From a bacterium (GTDB taxonomy: Bacteria > Pseudomonadota > Alphaproteobacteria > Rhodobacterales > Rhodobacteraceae): a DNA stretch of 64,000 nucleotides. Below the pieces are notes generated by a model that saw only the letters and a program-made list of their open reading frames with translations, made no database searches and was not told the DNA's origin. Where the stretch lies: assembly GCA_016124195.1 (NCBI GenBank), contig WGOE01000012.1, positions 1 to 64,000 of the forward strand, read 5' to 3'. The position numbers and the translations under genes were made by a program. This document shows positions 63,500 through 64,000 of the stretch, piece by piece (the stretch's first letter is position 1; every line of letters starts with the position of its first letter).

Positions 63500-64000
63500 A
63501 TGACAACAACGGGCACAAAACTCGGGATCGGCATCATCGGATGCGGCAATATCTCGACCTCCTATCTGCGGCTCGCCCCCCTGTTCAAGGGGCTGGAGGT
63601 GCGCGCGGTGGCGGATATCAACATGGCGGCGGCCACGGCGCGCGCGGCTGAATTCAACACCAAAGCCCAGTCGGTCGACGACCTTCTGGCCAACAAGGAC
63701 ATCGACATCGTCATCAACCTGACGATCCCGGAGGCGCATTACCCGATCACCAAGCGCATTCTTGAGGCCGGCAAGCATGCCTATTCGGAAAAGCCCCTGG
63801 TCCTGACGCTGGAACAGGGCACCACACTGCGCGACCTTGCGGCCTCCAAGGGGCTGAAGGTCGGCTGCGCGCCGGATACTTTCCTTGGCGGCGCGCATCA
63901 GCAGGCCCGCGCGATCGTGGACGAGGGGCGGATCGGCACCATCACCGCCGCCGCCTGCGCCGTGCAAAGCCACGGGCCGGAGGGTTGGCACCCCAGCCCC
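63500..64000 (+). CDS. Gfo/Idh/MocA-family oxidoreductase (cut by window end)
   Basis: The first 167 residues are present. LGIGIIGCGNISTSYLRL is the Rossmann GxGxxG nucleotide site, VNLTIPEAHYPITKR follows, and SEKPLVLTLEQG contains the family EKP motif with the catalytic-site Lys. The ATG at 63500 lies 8 bases after the isomerase stop. The C-terminal substrate domain is outside the window. It is the second enzyme of this family in the locus. Confidence 0.9.
   Translation, partial: MTTTGTKLGIGIIGCGNISTSYLRLAPLFKGLEVRAVADINMAAATARAAEFNTKAQSVDDLLANKDIDIVINLTIPEAHYPITKRILEAGKHAYSEKPLVLTLEQGTTLRDLAASKGLKVGCAPDTFLGGAHQQARAIVDEGRIGTITAAACAVQSHGPEGWHPSP

Overview
The window is a GC-rich chromosomal or large-replicon segment. 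It very probably comes from an alphaproteobacterium of the Rhodobacteraceae (Rhodobacter/Paracoccus type). Reasons: a trgA-trgB tellurite-resistance pair of the kind described in Rhodobacter sphaeroides, many solute-binding-protein ABC transporters, frequent GTG/TTG starts, and tight ATGA/GTGA gene overlaps. The genus is inference. About 53 genes are supported, with almost no phage content. Mobile DNA is limited to the first codons of an IS110-type transposase at the left edge (1-61) and a frameshifted serine-recombinase remnant near 3.3 kb.

Region by region. 0.2-3.3 kb: a LysR regulator divergent from an aldehyde dehydrogenase and a carboxymuconolactone-decarboxylase-like gene whose 3' end runs into the recombinase remnant. 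3.6-19.2 kb: a long all-plus-strand catabolic run. It holds an MFS carrier; a thiolase-like protein without the usual Cys, a DUF35 partner and an acyl-CoA ligase; a TIM-barrel isomerase/epimerase; split dihydroxyacetone-kinase-type subunits (DhaL, DhaK); a LacD-type class I aldolase; a GntR/UTRA regulator; an L-fucose-isomerase-like protein; a YnjBCD/Pot-type ABC transporter; and a nucleoside hydrolase. These enzymes read as uptake, release of a sugar, isomerisation to a ketose, phosphorylation and aldol cleavage. The substrate is not identifiable, and this is the best candidate for an undescribed pathway. 19.8-22.9 kb: an arsenic module made of an ArsR-ArsC fusion, a GAPDH-like enzyme and the efflux permease ArsJ.

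23.7-31.5 kb: an IclR-led sugar ABC operon divergent from a cytoplasmic formylglycine sulfatase and its own formylglycine-generating enzyme, suggesting intracellular use of a sulfate ester. 31.8-33.5 kb: a lower-GC TadE/TadG-like pair. 34.0-38.3 kb: a winged-helix/TPR regulator divergent from a cysteine-synthase-like enzyme and a PLP decarboxylase, possibly a small amine-forming pathway. 38.5-42.1 kb: an acyl-CoA ligase, SDR and thiolase operon. 42.8-47.5 kb: mixed single genes (DUF1223, WYL regulator, lipoprotein, AroE-like, DUF2306) and tRNA-Thr(TGT).

48.0-52.2 kb: photolyase, cyclopropane-fatty-acid synthase-like methyltransferase, trgA and trgB, a stress-resistance group closed by a strong hairpin between convergent genes. 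52.2-64.0 kb: a LacI-controlled carbohydrate locus with two Gfo/Idh/MocA oxidoreductases (one cut by the window end), two TIM-barrel isomerase/epimerases, an SBP-dependent ABC transporter and a cytoplasmic GH2 beta-mannosidase. Two tandem palindromic operators lie upstream of its binding-protein gene. All three SBP-dependent ABC operons carry a hairpin just after the binding-protein gene, which probably raises its expression over the permease genes. Functions rest on motif and family recognition by eye; no database search was possible.
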